Positions 11,301 through 23,139 of a DNA stretch of 64,000 bases are shown here, piece after piece. Source of the DNA: Notospermus geniculatus (taxonomy: Eukaryota; Nemertea; Pilidiophora; Heteronemertea; Lineidae). Both the position numbers and the translations under genes were made by a program. The stretch spans positions 523,114-587,113 of the forward strand of contig NMRB01000012.1 of the NCBI GenBank assembly GCA_002633025.1, given 5' to 3'. The notes under the pieces are model-generated. The model saw nothing but the letters and a program-made list of their open reading frames with translations, had not been told where the DNA came from and made no database searches. Position 1 is the stretch's first letter, and each line of letters starts with the position of its first letter.

Positions 11301-14300
11301 CTGACTTCAGGTCTCGATGACTCATTGAAGTTTAAATTATTATTCCATCTCTTTTCAGGATTCTCTACGACCTACAGTATACTCAATGGCACCCGGTGGT
11401 AGCCCAAGTATGAGTCCATCACCACCAGCACCCACACCACCGCCACCTTCAGTAACACCACAAAACCAAATGACAACAGTGACTACGCTTCCCCTGCCAG
11501 CACACTCAACGCCACACTCGACGCCAACATTCTTACCTAACCCGAACCCACCGGTGACCCTCAGTGCCATGCCCTCAGTACCTCCTATGACTTCAGTGTC
11601 TACGTCAGGGTCATCTATTACCACGATACCAAGTGCCAATAGTAATCGAGCGGTCAGTATGCAGCTGCCAACAATTCCTGCCGGACTTGCGACATTAATT
11701 CAGCAAGGTCAGGGAGGTAAGCTAAGCGGCAGAGCGTATGTACTCATACATGTACCGGTAGGAGAATCTCCCTTACAGTAGACTGCCCTGAGCTGACATC
11801 TCTCCCAGGAGGACACCTCACTGTTATTTAAAACAGCTGAGTTCAGTCCCAAATTGGTCATTTGTATGCACTTTGTCCTCGGTAATCAGAACACCTCTCT
11901 ACCATGGACAGAATCTGGCCTTTTGATTTGTAAGTTCCGTGATGATAACTTGGGTACTTTGGTAACAAGGTGTCTAATTATCTAAATGTTTGTTTGTGAC
12001 CAGCAGGTAATCTACCCCAAGGTACTCCAATCACCATCAGTGGCTTGCAGGGTTCTCAGCTTGGCCAGCTAAGCGGACAGCAACAGGCTCTTCTACGGAT
12101 TCCCGCAGTGTCATTAGCAGGTGAGTAAGGAAGTCAATCAAGATGCAATGATATTGATTGCAAACTAACATGAAATGAACTTGATACCTCAGCTTGATCA
12201 GTCTGTTGTGCTAACGTTGCTTACAAGGCAGAATTATGTCAGTTTATGACTCAGGTGGTGAGTTGTGACCAGCTTTCACTGCAGAATCCTGAACAGGACA
12301 CTCAACTTTTTGAGGATGAGAAAAACTTCATCTTCTAAGCTATAAAATACTGTGAGGAGTTTCTTGGAGGAGGGGCATCTTGCAGCTTGTAATTCACCAG
12401 AAAGCCTCTCGTTTTTCTTCCTGTATTCTAGCCTACGGTCTGTTGCAGTCGAAAGGAAAATCAGAGTCGAATGAATTGTGCAAGTATCTGACAACAACCT
12501 GTTCCTGTAGAGCCAGTTTTTGTTTTACTGAGGGCTTGAGAATTAGTTTGTTAGATCATACCATTATAGCATTTTAGAGAGATTTTAGTATCTTTTTCTT
12601 GTGGGTGTCCTCCTTCGGATTCTGTTCTCCCTTTTGTTAGTCACCGGTATTCTGTTCTTGTTGACGAGGAATGAAATCTCCTCTTTTCAGCGATGGGTTT
12701 ATTTTCGGATTATCATTTAGGTTAAGATATTTGTCAGGTCCCTTGAAATCTGATTCCAACCATTAATATCTTGTTCAAACTTTTAGTTTTCAAACTCTAT
12801 TGATGCATGAACGTACTCTAACTCAAGCATGTCAGAATTTGCCAAAGAAGCCACCTCAGTTTTGGCCCCAGTCGGTCTGCCACCTGAGAATGCCAGAAGT
12901 CTCTACATATCCCCTTGGAAACTACACTTGCAAAATGTCAGATGATTGTGTCGTTTGAGCAGATGAGTCGGTGATACCCTCAGCCGTTTGGTGGTGGGCT
13001 TACTTGTGTTACTGACCTTCAGCAAGGTGTGTCTGTCATCCTCTTAAAAATCATGTAGACAGATAGTTTGATCATAAACTGTTGCATGCTTTATGCTTTG
13101 CTTTTGCTACCACCACTATCCTCCACATCAACCTTGTTAACAGGTGTTTTAAAAAGCAAGAAAAAGTCTTGTTTCTCTTTTGTGTTTAGTTTTGCTTAGA
13201 TGTATTTATTACATCTGTATGAAGATCTCCATGTGGTACCCTTGGAGTGCGACTGGCACATGAACATTCTCTTGCACTCAGGCAATGGAAAATTTTAACA
13301 TTACCTGGGTCTAACTGATCCATTTATGCAAACCCCGTAGAATTGGCTTCCTGAGGTAATCAGTGATACTTAGTGCTCACTCCCTGGGTCACCACACATG
13401 TGTGCAGTGACATAGGGTGCGAGTGCTAAGTAAGTGCCACTAGTTACCTCAGGATGACGAATTGGTTATTGGCAGTACTACATGTATCTTGGAAACCTCA
13501 GGGTCAGGGTGACCCTGAATTACCCTGTTATTCTGAAGTGTCATTGAAGATTTTGTTCTTTTCTTTCAGGGTTGACAACTACAGCTGGTTCAAATCCACA
13601 AAGTTCAAGTCCAGGGCAGACTGAAACACAGGCATCTACGAGTGGAACAGGGATTGCATCACAGGGTAGCGGCATCACTGTTTTATCCAGTGAGTTATCG
13701 GAGGGATGACTGTTTATCGAACAGGACAATCTGAAATTTGTTGAAAAATTCTTCTGTTCAGTGATGAGTAGGCAAAGTTGAAGTTGTGTGGTTTCATGGT
13801 ATCAATTGATTTAAACTCCTTCACAAAGCCTTGGAATTTCCAAATCTCATAAATTCATTATCTTTCAGGCGCTGGTGCTGGCCAAGCAGCAGTTAGTGGT
13901 GGAGCAATGATGTACCAAACACCACAAGGCCTTGTGTATGCCACACCAGCAACTGGTAATGCCCTCAGTGCCCTTGGTGAAGGTTACATCCTCAATCTAC
14001 CACAAACTCCCACAGCAATAACAGTTGGAGGTGACCAACAGAACGGGCTAGCTCAGCAATTTTTGACGATACCTGTGCCTGTATCTCTAGGTTCGCAGGT
14101 AAGAAGTAATAAGGAACAGTGAAAATTCTCATAGCAAATACATGTACCACATTTGTTTTGACTCAAAATTTCAATCCCAATTGGTGACTCCTTTAAAGCT
14201 CATCATTGTTATCAGCAGAAGGGAGTTAGGCAAGTGTGTGATACGTTTCCTTTTGAAAAGTCATGTTCTGTACCAGTGTCCTCATTGTTTTAGGTGATTC

Positions 14301-14383
14301 AACCAATGTTAGCGCAAACCAGTGATGGAGGAGCAATGGAGATACCACCCGCTCATCAAGGCTCACATCAGAAGCGGAAATGA
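8305..14383 (+). CDS. SRF: Serum response factor, MADS-box transcription factor, 7 coding exons
   Basis: SRF is a dimeric MADS-box factor that binds CArG boxes and, with TCF or MRTF cofactors, controls immediate-early and actin/muscle genes. Phase-consistent coding exons: 8305-8679, 9475-9744, 11359-11716, 12004-12120, 13570-13689, 13869-14098 and 14294-14383; total 1560 nt, 519 residues (human 508). The MADS domain begins at about residue 96 (GRVKIKMEFIENKLRRY..FSKRKTGIMKK) and is split by a phase-0 intron after residue 125; exon 2 supplies AYELSTLTGTQVMLLVASETG and the SAM extension GKALIQTCLNSPD. An acidic serine run (SDSDSDTD, near residue 70) lies ahead of the MADS box, where vertebrate SRF has casein kinase II sites. 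The rest is a Ser/Thr/Pro/Gln-rich activation region ending HQKRK. The fourth exon has a tandem CAGCAG acceptor. Confidence 0.97.
13349..13454. repeat. Short inverted-repeat element in an SRF intron
   Basis: TCCTGAGGTAA at the left is mirrored by TTACCTCAGGA at the right, and the inner arms (ACTTAGTGCTCAC / GAGTGCTAAGT) also pair. About 106 bp, foldback or MITE-like, with no coding capacity. Confidence 0.6.
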
Positions 14384-17300
14384 TAGCAAGAACCCAAAGA
14401 TAGACCTCTTGGAACTCGTTTGAATGTGCAATCTGATACTGGTGCGAAGCTGAGATATTTTTTCAGTTTGGATTCTTTTATTAAACACGACATGAGTTGC
14501 TAATACACTTACCACAAAGTCAAGAGGAGGGGATACCGAACATTCTGGCAGATAAGGAATAATAATGAGAGTGCTGGACAGAGCATGCTTTCCTCTCAGA
14601 AAAAGTCTTAATTGGGCTTATTGGTATAAGTTTTAGAGACCACCATAATTATGTTACATCTTATTTAGACAATTCAGCGTAGTTTGGATGCATGCGTTCT
14701 GAACGTTTTTTTGTGCCATCATTTAAAATGATCTGTTATTTATTTCGTCGAACTGGTAAATTGATGTGGAATGAGGTTGTTCGAATTGTGTCATGCTGGA
14801 TTGAAGTTAAACATTGATGTATTATTTATTTGGAGTAACGAACGATAAATCGTTTTACTGTGCTATTGAACCTCTTAATCTAGAAATCCGTAAAACTGTG
14901 ATGTCAGAATGTTCGCAGGCAGAACACAGAACTCTGCCAGAATATGGCTGTGACCAAAAAGTCACTTGGTGTGGATTCAGTCAATGCTATAGCTATGTTG
15001 TTTTTTGCATTTCGTGAATGCAAAGATGATGGAAAATGACTAGAATGAATGCTGTACTCTGAGTTTGATTTGGCGAAACTTAAATAAGTGCCTTATGAAT
15101 AGGAAAGTTAGTTAAGTTTAAAGTTACCTTAAGATTGGCATTGTGAGTTGTTAGAGAGATGGTTTGGATGACTCAAGTTAGGGCTAAGCCTGATGGCTAT
15201 TGATAATATTTCAGTTATTCATGATCAGAGAGCCACTTGTTTTGGAGCCTGACATCTGGACCCTCATGAATGGACCAAAGATACACCAGTGGTTTCGTCA
15301 CAGGATTGAGAGGTTCTATTAGTGCACATTCTGTGCTACTGTGTCACACAGGAGGTTGTTGGATGTGACGGTGCCACAGAAAAAAATCTGTTGTGTGTGA
15401 ATTCTCACCAGTGCAGACTTGAGTGATGTCCTGTTAGTGCTAGCATGTTGTTTTAACAGCACTGTTGTTTAATCTTGCATAATATTTAATGATTATGAGT
15501 CAAATTCTAGGGGTTGATCCAGCATTGAAAACTAGACTGCCGGAGTTGTGCTGTTTGAAGGACAACAATGATTGTCATGAATAAACACAAGTAAATGCTT
15601 TTACTACAGTTTTGTATAGGAATGACTACTGTCAATGTACATGAAGCATTTGCTCTGCTCTTGGCCAGTGTTGCTCATTCATGAGAAAAATGGTATCAAC
15701 CCCGTCTGCCATTTTCTGGGCCTGGTTTTTAGCTCACCGTGGTGAGCTTATACAATGGTTGTGCGTCCGTCGTCCGTCGTCGTCCGTCGTCCGTCGTCGT
15801 CGTCGTGTTCCGTTAGTGTGCATGTGAAGTTCTGGCCCAATCGGACATCCAATATGGCCGCCAGATGGCGTAAACCGAAAATCGTCAAAGTGCTGTAACT
15901 CAGGAACGATGTGACCCAAAGTGCACCTACTTGGGAATGACTTTACCCAGATTGCTCATCCCTCTGTCATTAGACTGTTATGTCCAACCCGGTGAGCACA
16001 TGGTCCATGGACCATTTCATTCGAAACTGAACTTGTTCCTTTCTTGTTGCCAAGTTTTACTTTGCAATTTTCTCCTCAGTCAGAGCCAAGGGAATCAGAG
16101 CTGAGAGAGCAACATTTCAGTTATTGAACACCTGACCCGGAGTCTAATTTATATGGTGCTTGTCGTCAGTGCATGTCGGACTACATGGCATGTTCATGAA
16201 TGGGTGATATAGACAGCTGTCGTAATCTTCACAGGTGATTGCTGTTATGTTGGTTCACTGCTCTGTTTTTAGCTAATGGAGAAAAAACTATTGTAGATTG
16301 GTGTAGTCTTCCACTGTGATGTCACAGTATTACTGTGGTTGGACCCCTGGTATTCATTGGTGGTCAAACATGGAAACGTTGAATCAGTTAAAAGATTCAA
16401 CTGACCAGTATGTTTCTTTGCAATGGGGAACAGCAATAATTTAGAATTACGTCCTGAAGGTTGTTAATAAATCGATACAGTGGGAATTACCGTAGATTTG
16501 AGTCATGGTTATGTAAGAAACCCTCTTTCTTCTCATTTTCTGTGGAATTATTGCCTTAAATTCAGCTACACTTTGATGGGAGTGTCATCATTCTTTATTT
16601 GTATAATATTTGTCCGTAATTGATTGGTATAACCTGGTTGAATCTGGTTCCATTATCGGACGTTGAATTCGTTAAGAATATGGTAGCTTTACTTTTGTTG
16701 CACATGAGTTGAAGCTACTGTCGTACATCTTGAAATACAAAAGACAGAATGCTTTGTGCATGTTGATAAATTTCATTTTCATGATATAAAGGAAGATTAA
16801 TTCATTGACAAGATATTTACCCAACATTTGGTCTCTAATTTCCATGGCTGTAGACTTGTTCCTTTAGCACCTACATGTTATATCTTAGATTCTGTGTGCC
16901 TGATTTTCTCTCTATTTGCTTTTAAGAGCACAAATTTCTCATTGGTAAATGCTCAGCATTTGAAATGTAGATTTCTTAGGTTTCCCACTCAGTTTAATTC
17001 CTAACCTTTTTTATAAAATGAGAGAAAAAAAGACAGATGCAACTAGGTATGCAGTTCATATAATATGAGTGTAATCTCAACAGATTTTTAGAGTTTCATT
17101 TCCTTAATTTTTGGCTTGGTTGTGGTGCCAAAATCATTTGTTTGGAAGTAATATAGAAGTCCATAGTGTTATAGTGTTGGGAGGGAAGTCAAGCAATATG
17201 ATAAACAACATGACTCGGCAAAACTTCATTTTGTTCTGATGGCTAATCAAAACTAACATGTCTGGTGCTATTGAACTTAAACATATGCATAAAGGTGTGA

Positions 17301-17970
17301 TGAATTGGATGAAATTGGCCTCTCTTCTTTGTAAATAGCTAGGGTCAAGTGTTTCAAGGTCACGTTAGGTCCTCTCCACAGTGGACAAAGGTACTCCCTT
17401 TGTTTGGGCCTTCCTGCTGCACTCATCTCCCACTTGCTGGGTGCAGGGACCTCATCTATTCTTGATCTGAGACCAAGTTATACTTTTGCTCAAGTTTCAT
17501 ACCATAATTTATTCTTTCTCATGTAATTTTGTACATTTCTACATGCTATAATGCCTATTTCTAAAATCTAGTTACTCTTCTGTGAAATGCTTTTTCTGCT
17601 GCACTTTATCAAAGTTAAAAGATGATTGGGTAGCCTATGGTTGGTAATTATATCTGACAAATGCTTTCATCTTGTTCATGTCAAATTGGATTGGTAAATG
17701 CGGGGGGTGGGGGGGGGTGGGGGGGGTAGGTTGATTAATCAAGTTCAAAGTATAGGTCAAACTATGTTGGGTATTTACATTTGTTACTCAGCTTGTGTCT
17801 TGACTTGGTTTTGTACCTCGCTGTCAAGTGGTAGAAATGTTATCTGGGTACTAAAACCTGTATCAAATGGTTTCAATTTGCTTTGGTTGCGACGATCGAT
17901 TTGTGAATAGATTGTGAAATATTGTAAATATGTTTTGTACAAATATTAAAGTAAAATGAATTGTCTTGTT
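14384..17970 (+). other. SRF 3' UTR (long)
   Basis: Non-coding AT-rich sequence after the SRF stop. Possible poly(A) signals are AATAAA near 15580 (catgaataaacac) and ATTAAA near 17945 (aatattaaagtaaaatg). Using the distal signal gives a 3' UTR of about 3.6 kb. A palindromic repeat element (15731 onward) lies within it, and a guanine-rich tract sits at 17700-17727. Confidence 0.5.
15731..16000. repeat. AGCTCACC-palindrome repeat with GTC-rich tract
   Basis: Begins with the perfect palindrome AGCTCACCGTGGTGAGCT (15731-15748), then a degenerate gtc/cgtc microsatellite (15761-15807) and a moderately conserved tail. This is a dispersed-element layout I know from marine invertebrate genomes; its 3' boundary is uncertain. 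Confidence 0.5.
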
Positions 17971-18109
17971 GAATCAAGTCTTGTTTTCTTGATGTGACTC
18001 TTGTGTCTGGAAGGTTTGTCAGCTGAGTCTAGGGCCAGATGGGCCTCTTGTTCATGTCTGAAAGATCCGGGCCAGTTGGTGTCAGTGTCACGAAACAACT
18101 TCGTCCCAN

Positions 18110-18291
18110 NNNNNNNNNNNNNNNNNNNNNNNNNNNNNNNNNNNNNNNNNNNNNNNNNNNNNNNNNNNNNNNNNNNNNNNNNNNNNNNNNNNNNNNNNNN
18201 NNNNNNNNNNNNNNNNNNNNNNNNNNNNNNNNNNNNNNNNNNNNNNNNNNNNNNNNNNNNNNNNNNNNNNNNNNNNNNNNNNNNNNNNNNN
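18110..18291. other. Assembly gap (N run)
   Basis: 182 N. By comparison with unit 2, the missing DNA corresponds roughly to 20812-20995, which contains a foldback element in that copy. Confidence 0.95.
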
Positions 18292-18702
18292 ATTCAATTT
18301 GGTGGGTTCGCATGTCCAAAAAGTCCAAAATAACAAAATGTAAACATCCATGTTTACAAACATTGAATGTAAACAATGAAGTCGTGATACATTATCTTTA
18401 ATACGTGGTGGCAAGCGATTGTCTTTTCAGAATGGGAGTCTGGATCGTGCAAAACTTGCCGACAGCATCCATCGTGGAAGGCCTAGCCTCCTTCTTGAGG
18501 AGGTTACAAAAGTAATTTTATTTATTTGAATCTCATTGGTAGGCCTACGCCGAATTCCCGATATCCAGGCCTACCATGGAAGTTAGCCCGTGGCTTGTAA
18601 GCTTGGTGCCTAGGTAGGCGCCTACGTAGGTGTGATGTGTTCTCCGTCACGGCTCGTCTTGGGAGAACCCTACGTCGGCGCGCGTATTGGCTGTCCTCAC
18701 TG

Positions 18703-18787
18703 ACAAGCTTCGGACACCGTATCCCGCCCCGGCCATGTCGATTTTAAATCGACATGGCCGGGGCGGGATACGGTGTCCGAAGCTTGT
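18703..18787. repeat. Perfect 85-bp palindrome
   Basis: Arms of 42 bp mirror exactly around T18745 (centre TCGATTTTAAATCGA). The right arm continues into gaggaatcagaggaatc repeats, and the reverse complement of these reappears near 19115-19145 just before the sequence rejoins unit 2 homology. The whole 450-bp insertion is therefore an inverted-repeat structure. Confidence 0.9.
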
Positions 18788-20850
18788 AGAGGAATCAGAG
18801 GAATCGGAGGAATCAGAGGAAAATACAGCCTGAAGCCCATCAGTAACACACGATCACACGACTATCATGTTCTAAATATATCAACACAGCCACGTGGTCG
18901 TGTTAAAATCATAATAGCTTTAGTGGAACTTGCAATTCGGCCCTTTTTCTCCTAAAGTGCTGGCTTTCGGCCCTCAAGTCATTAGACTCTCTTACCGCCA
19001 ACCTCGGTCATGACGAGTTTATTATAACAACTCAATAGCCCAGGAAATGTTGTGAATTAACTATTCTGATAATTTTATACTTTATCTCACGGTGCTTTTC
19101 TGTATTTTCCAGCCCGATTCCTCTGATTCCTCCGATTCCTCTGACTCCTCTAAATTGACATGGCCTCCCGCCCCATATAGGCCTAGACGGGTGGTAGGCC
19201 GCTGTGTTGTCCTGTTAGGTGGTCATCTGACGGTAGGCCTCAGTCAAGTAGGCCTACAAGTGCTGAAACAACAATCATTTTCTACGGATGTGAAGGTCGT
19301 ATTATCGCCCCAGTTTCTCCTCGAGAAAGATTGGCCCTCATGCACTAGAGGGAGGCTTAGGCTCCTGACAGTAGGCCCCTTATCTTCAATAAGTGGTTGT
19401 CAAAGTACAGGCTAAGTAGCACCCGCGCACGCCCTACTGACAACTCCAGACAATTGGACGGTCGTATTCGATATGAACATGTAACGTCTATATTCAGCGG
19501 TCATTAGACCACTACATGTTTGTATCCGGCGCCAAAAAAATTTAATTTTTTTTGACACGCGTCAATGCGTCAATAGGTGGCGTATCACGCTGCCTTTCCG
19601 GATTTTTTACGCAACGGTTCATTACATCGCAACGGTAAGTCGCTCTTTATAAGGCGTCTTTCGTCCGCTAATTGCCACACCTTTTAGATGCTTGATATAA
19701 CAAATATAGACTAGAGTCCTTTGTTACTTGTTACACGAGCTATATAATTTTCTAAATGCTTCTGACTGGCCCTATATGGTTCACTTAAAAATCGCTCATA
19801 TCCGAGCGATGATGGGTGATGGGGAGATGGGCGTATAAAAATACCTATAGGTAGGCCGATGTGCCTGGATGACCTGAATTAACATAACATGATAAGGAAA
19901 GTAGGCCTAGCCTAGTTCCCGCATAATTAATCTGATTGTGTCAACATTTATCATGCCCTTGACGCTCACGAGAATCAAGCCTGTGATGTGGAGGGTACTA
20001 AATGTGGCTACGCAGGCGGAGCTATAGGCTATAGTAGGCCATCACTGATTCCCGTCACGGTGATTCCCGTGGCGTGGGTGTGCTACCGGTGTAACGTTTT
20101 TGAATACTCCCCGTCTGTTAGTGTTTCCCTACAATTGTCTTGACGGAATAAGCATGATGCTGTGACTTGACAGCATTGTAACACAGAGCGAAACGAGTCG
20201 TATTAACACTGACAGTCTATACGGAAACACTGGAAGATGATCTATGCTGCTTGGACCTCTTAAACACCATCCCTGCCCTGACCTGGAATGCATGTCTCAA
20301 GCTCCTATCTGGAATGTTTTATGCCATGTAGGCCAGCGATCAATGATATTCCTATCGGCGCTGCCTAGGCCTACTTGATATGTCAACAAGCGTTTGGCCT
20401 TGGCTCAGTGCACATGAAAGTGACCTGTTTAAAAAGAACTCTATTATGCACTTCATAATCCTACGACTCATTGACAGTCATTGTCCACCGGATAACCGTG
20501 GATCGACAGTGTAGGCCAAAAGACGACTGATGGCGTTTACCGCCATTTCCGGCGGTATTCGAAGACGAGGCTGCTGCTGATGATGATCGATCAGTAGGGG
20601 AAAAAGCCAATATTTTGGAACGTCCCATTAAATTGGTACGATACCGAAATTTTGGGACGACTGCCACGCCGCCTACAGGCCTTTGTTTTCTTGATGTGAC
20701 TCTTGTGTCTGGAAGGTTTGTCAGCTGAGTCTAGGGCCAGATGGGCCTCTTGTTCATGTCTGAAAGATCCGGGCCAGTTGGTGTCAGTGTCACGAAACAA
20801 CTTCGTCCCAATTTGACAGGTAACCTGCTGCTGACGAAACAATGTATATC

Positions 20851-20983
20851 CAGTAGACTGGTCCTCTGTAATCGAGCCGCTCCGCTGACCAGGTCAGATG
20901 TTGCGACACAGCACTGTTTGTCCACTGATATGACTGATATGTATTGGCGGAGCGGCTCGAGGACAGGGGACCAGTCTATGCAT
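20851..20983. repeat. Foldback element, TAGACTGGTCC family
   Basis: Left arm TAGACTGGTCCTCTG..CGAGCCGCTCCGC is mirrored by GCGGAGCGGCTCG..GGACCAGTCTA. Related arms occur at 41724-41805 and, diverged, at 36715-36783. Confidence 0.75.
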
Positions 20984-22633
20984 CCAGTAGTCAGTCTATT
21001 AATACGTGGTGACAACAAGCGATTGTCTTTTCGGAATGGGAGTCTGGATCGTGCAAAACTTGCCGACAGCATCCATCGTGGAAGGCCTAGCCTCCTTCTT
21101 GAGGAGGTTACAAAAGTAATTTTATTTATTTGAATCTCATTGGTAGGCCTACGCCGAATTCCCGATATCCAGGCCTACCATGGAAGTTAGCCCGTGGCTT
21201 GTAAGTGGTGCCAAGGTAGGCCTACGTAGGTGTGATGTGTTCTCCGTCACGGCTCGTCTTGGGAGAACCCACGTCGGCGCGCGTATTGGCTGTCCTCACT
21301 GACAAGCTTCGGACACCGTCCCGCCCCATATAGGCTTAGACGGGTGGTAGGCCGCTGTGTTGTCCTGTTAGGTGGTCATCTGACGGTAGGCCTCAGTCAA
21401 GTAGGCCTACAAGTGCTGAAACAAACAATCATTTTCTACGGATGTGAAGGTCGTATTATCGCCCCAGTTTCTCCTCGAGAAAGATTGGCCCTCATGCACT
21501 AGAGGGAGGCTTAGGCTCCTGACAGTAGGCCCCTTATCTTCAATTCAGTGGTTGTCAAAGTATAGGCTAAGTCTAGTACCCGTGCACGCCCTACTGACAA
21601 CCGTTCCAGACAATTGTATCGGACGGTCGTATTCGATATGAACATGTACGTCTTTATTCAGAAGCGGTCATTAGACCACTACGTCACAGTTTGTATCCGG
21701 CGCCAAAAAAATTTAATTTTTTTTGACACGCGTCAATGCGTCAATAGGTGGCGTATCACGCTGCCTTTCCGGATTTTTTACGCAACGGTTCATTACATCG
21801 CAACGGTAAGTCGCTCTTTATAAGGCGTCTTTCGCCCGCTATTGCCACACCTTTTAGATGCTTGATATAACAAATATAGACTAGAGTCCTTTGTTACTTG
21901 TTACACGGGCTATATAATTTTCTAACTGCCTCTGACTGGCCCTATATGGTTGACTTAAAAATCGCTCATATATCCGAGCGATGATGGGTGATGGGGAGAT
22001 GGGCGTATAAAAATATAGGTAGACCGATGTGCCTGGATGACCTGAATTAACATAACGTTATGATAAAGAAAGTAGGCCTAGCCTAGTTCCCGCATAATTA
22101 ATCTGATTGTGTCAACATTTATCATGCCCTTGACGCTCACGAGGAGAATCAAGCCTGTGGAGGGTATGTGGCTACGCAGGGCGGAGCTACATATATAAAA
22201 TTAGTAGGCCATCACTGATTCCCGTCACGGTGATTCCCGTGGCGTGGGTGTGCTACCGGTGTAACGTTTTTGAATACTCCCCGTCTGTTAGTGTTTCCCT
22301 ACAATTGTCTTGACGGAATAAGCATGTGTCGGTTGAGAACATTGTAACACAGAGCGAAACGAGTCGTATTAACACTGACAGTCTATACGGAAACACTGGA
22401 AGATGATCTGTGTGCTGCTTGGACCTCTTAAACACCATCCCTGCCCTGACCTGGAATGCATGTCTCAAGCTCCTCTCTGGAATGTTGTTATGCCATGTAG
22501 GCCAGCGATCAATGATATTCCTATCGGCGCTGCCTAGGCCTACTTGATATGTCAACAAGCGTTTGGCCTTGGCTCAGTGCACATGAAAGTGACCTGTTTA
22601 AAAAGAACTCTATTATGCACTTCATAATCCTAC

Positions 22634-22909
22634 CATTACCGCAAAATCACGCTAGCCGAATGGTCCCGAGTTTTGATGGCACCCAAGTTGACTCCTAAAA
22701 TGTAGCACAGGTATAGCCAGTGGATACACCTATCTTTGTCACGTTACGTTGAAACTCGACAGGTAACATTGAGTGTATGTACCTGTGGAGTTTGTACGGA
22801 CAGGTATACCTGTTCTCTGCTCAACTGGGTGAAATGAATATTTCCTCAAGAAAAGCATTAGAAGCTGAGGAAATAATTTTCAGTTCTCTAGCGTGAATTT
22901 GCCGTAATG
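22634..22909. mobile_element. 276-bp TIR element, present only in unit 2
   Basis: Termini CATTACCGCAAAATCACG and its near mirror (20 of 22 positions; right end reads CTAGCGTGAATTTGCCGTAATG reversed). Unit 1 has the uninterrupted site aatcctacgactc near 20462; the insertion is flanked by AC on both sides. Non-coding, so a non-autonomous DNA element. Confidence 0.8.
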
Positions 22910-23139
22910 ACGACTCATTGACAGTCATTGTCCACCGGATAACCGTGGATCGACAGTGTAGGCCAAAAGACGACTGATGGCGTTTACCGCCATTTCCGGC
23001 GGTATTCGAAGACGAGGCTGATGATGATGATGATCGATAGATGCCCGCGGATTTTAACCTCATCAATCGCGCCAGTTTAGGTAGGGCTCGTCTCTGATGA
23101 GATGTTACTTCGATTTTCAGATCCTCAATAGCTCATACA

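Larger units (their letters stand above)
17985..20684. repeat. Tandem segmental duplication, unit 1
   Basis: Matches 20685-23060 over most of its length with scattered substitutions and small indels. The shared start reads ttcttgatgtgactcttgtg, and both end in the same gacgaggctg..tgatgatgat sequence that in unit 2 leads into the questin-oxidase-like gene. The 18110-18291 gap interrupts unit 1. Unit 1 also carries an insertion of about 450 bp (18721-19169) absent from unit 2. No gene is visible in it. Confidence 0.9.
20685..23060. repeat. Tandem segmental duplication, unit 2
   Basis: Second copy of the 17985-20684 block. It lacks the 18721-19169 insertion and carries a TIR element (22634-22909) that unit 1 lacks. 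Its 3' end is the upstream region of the first questin-oxidase-like gene. Confidence 0.9.

Noticed and set aside
19092-19415. DSSDSSDSSDSS protein frame
   Set aside because: Comes from the gaggaatc-type repeat in the inverted 450-bp insertion, and the paralogous unit lacks it.
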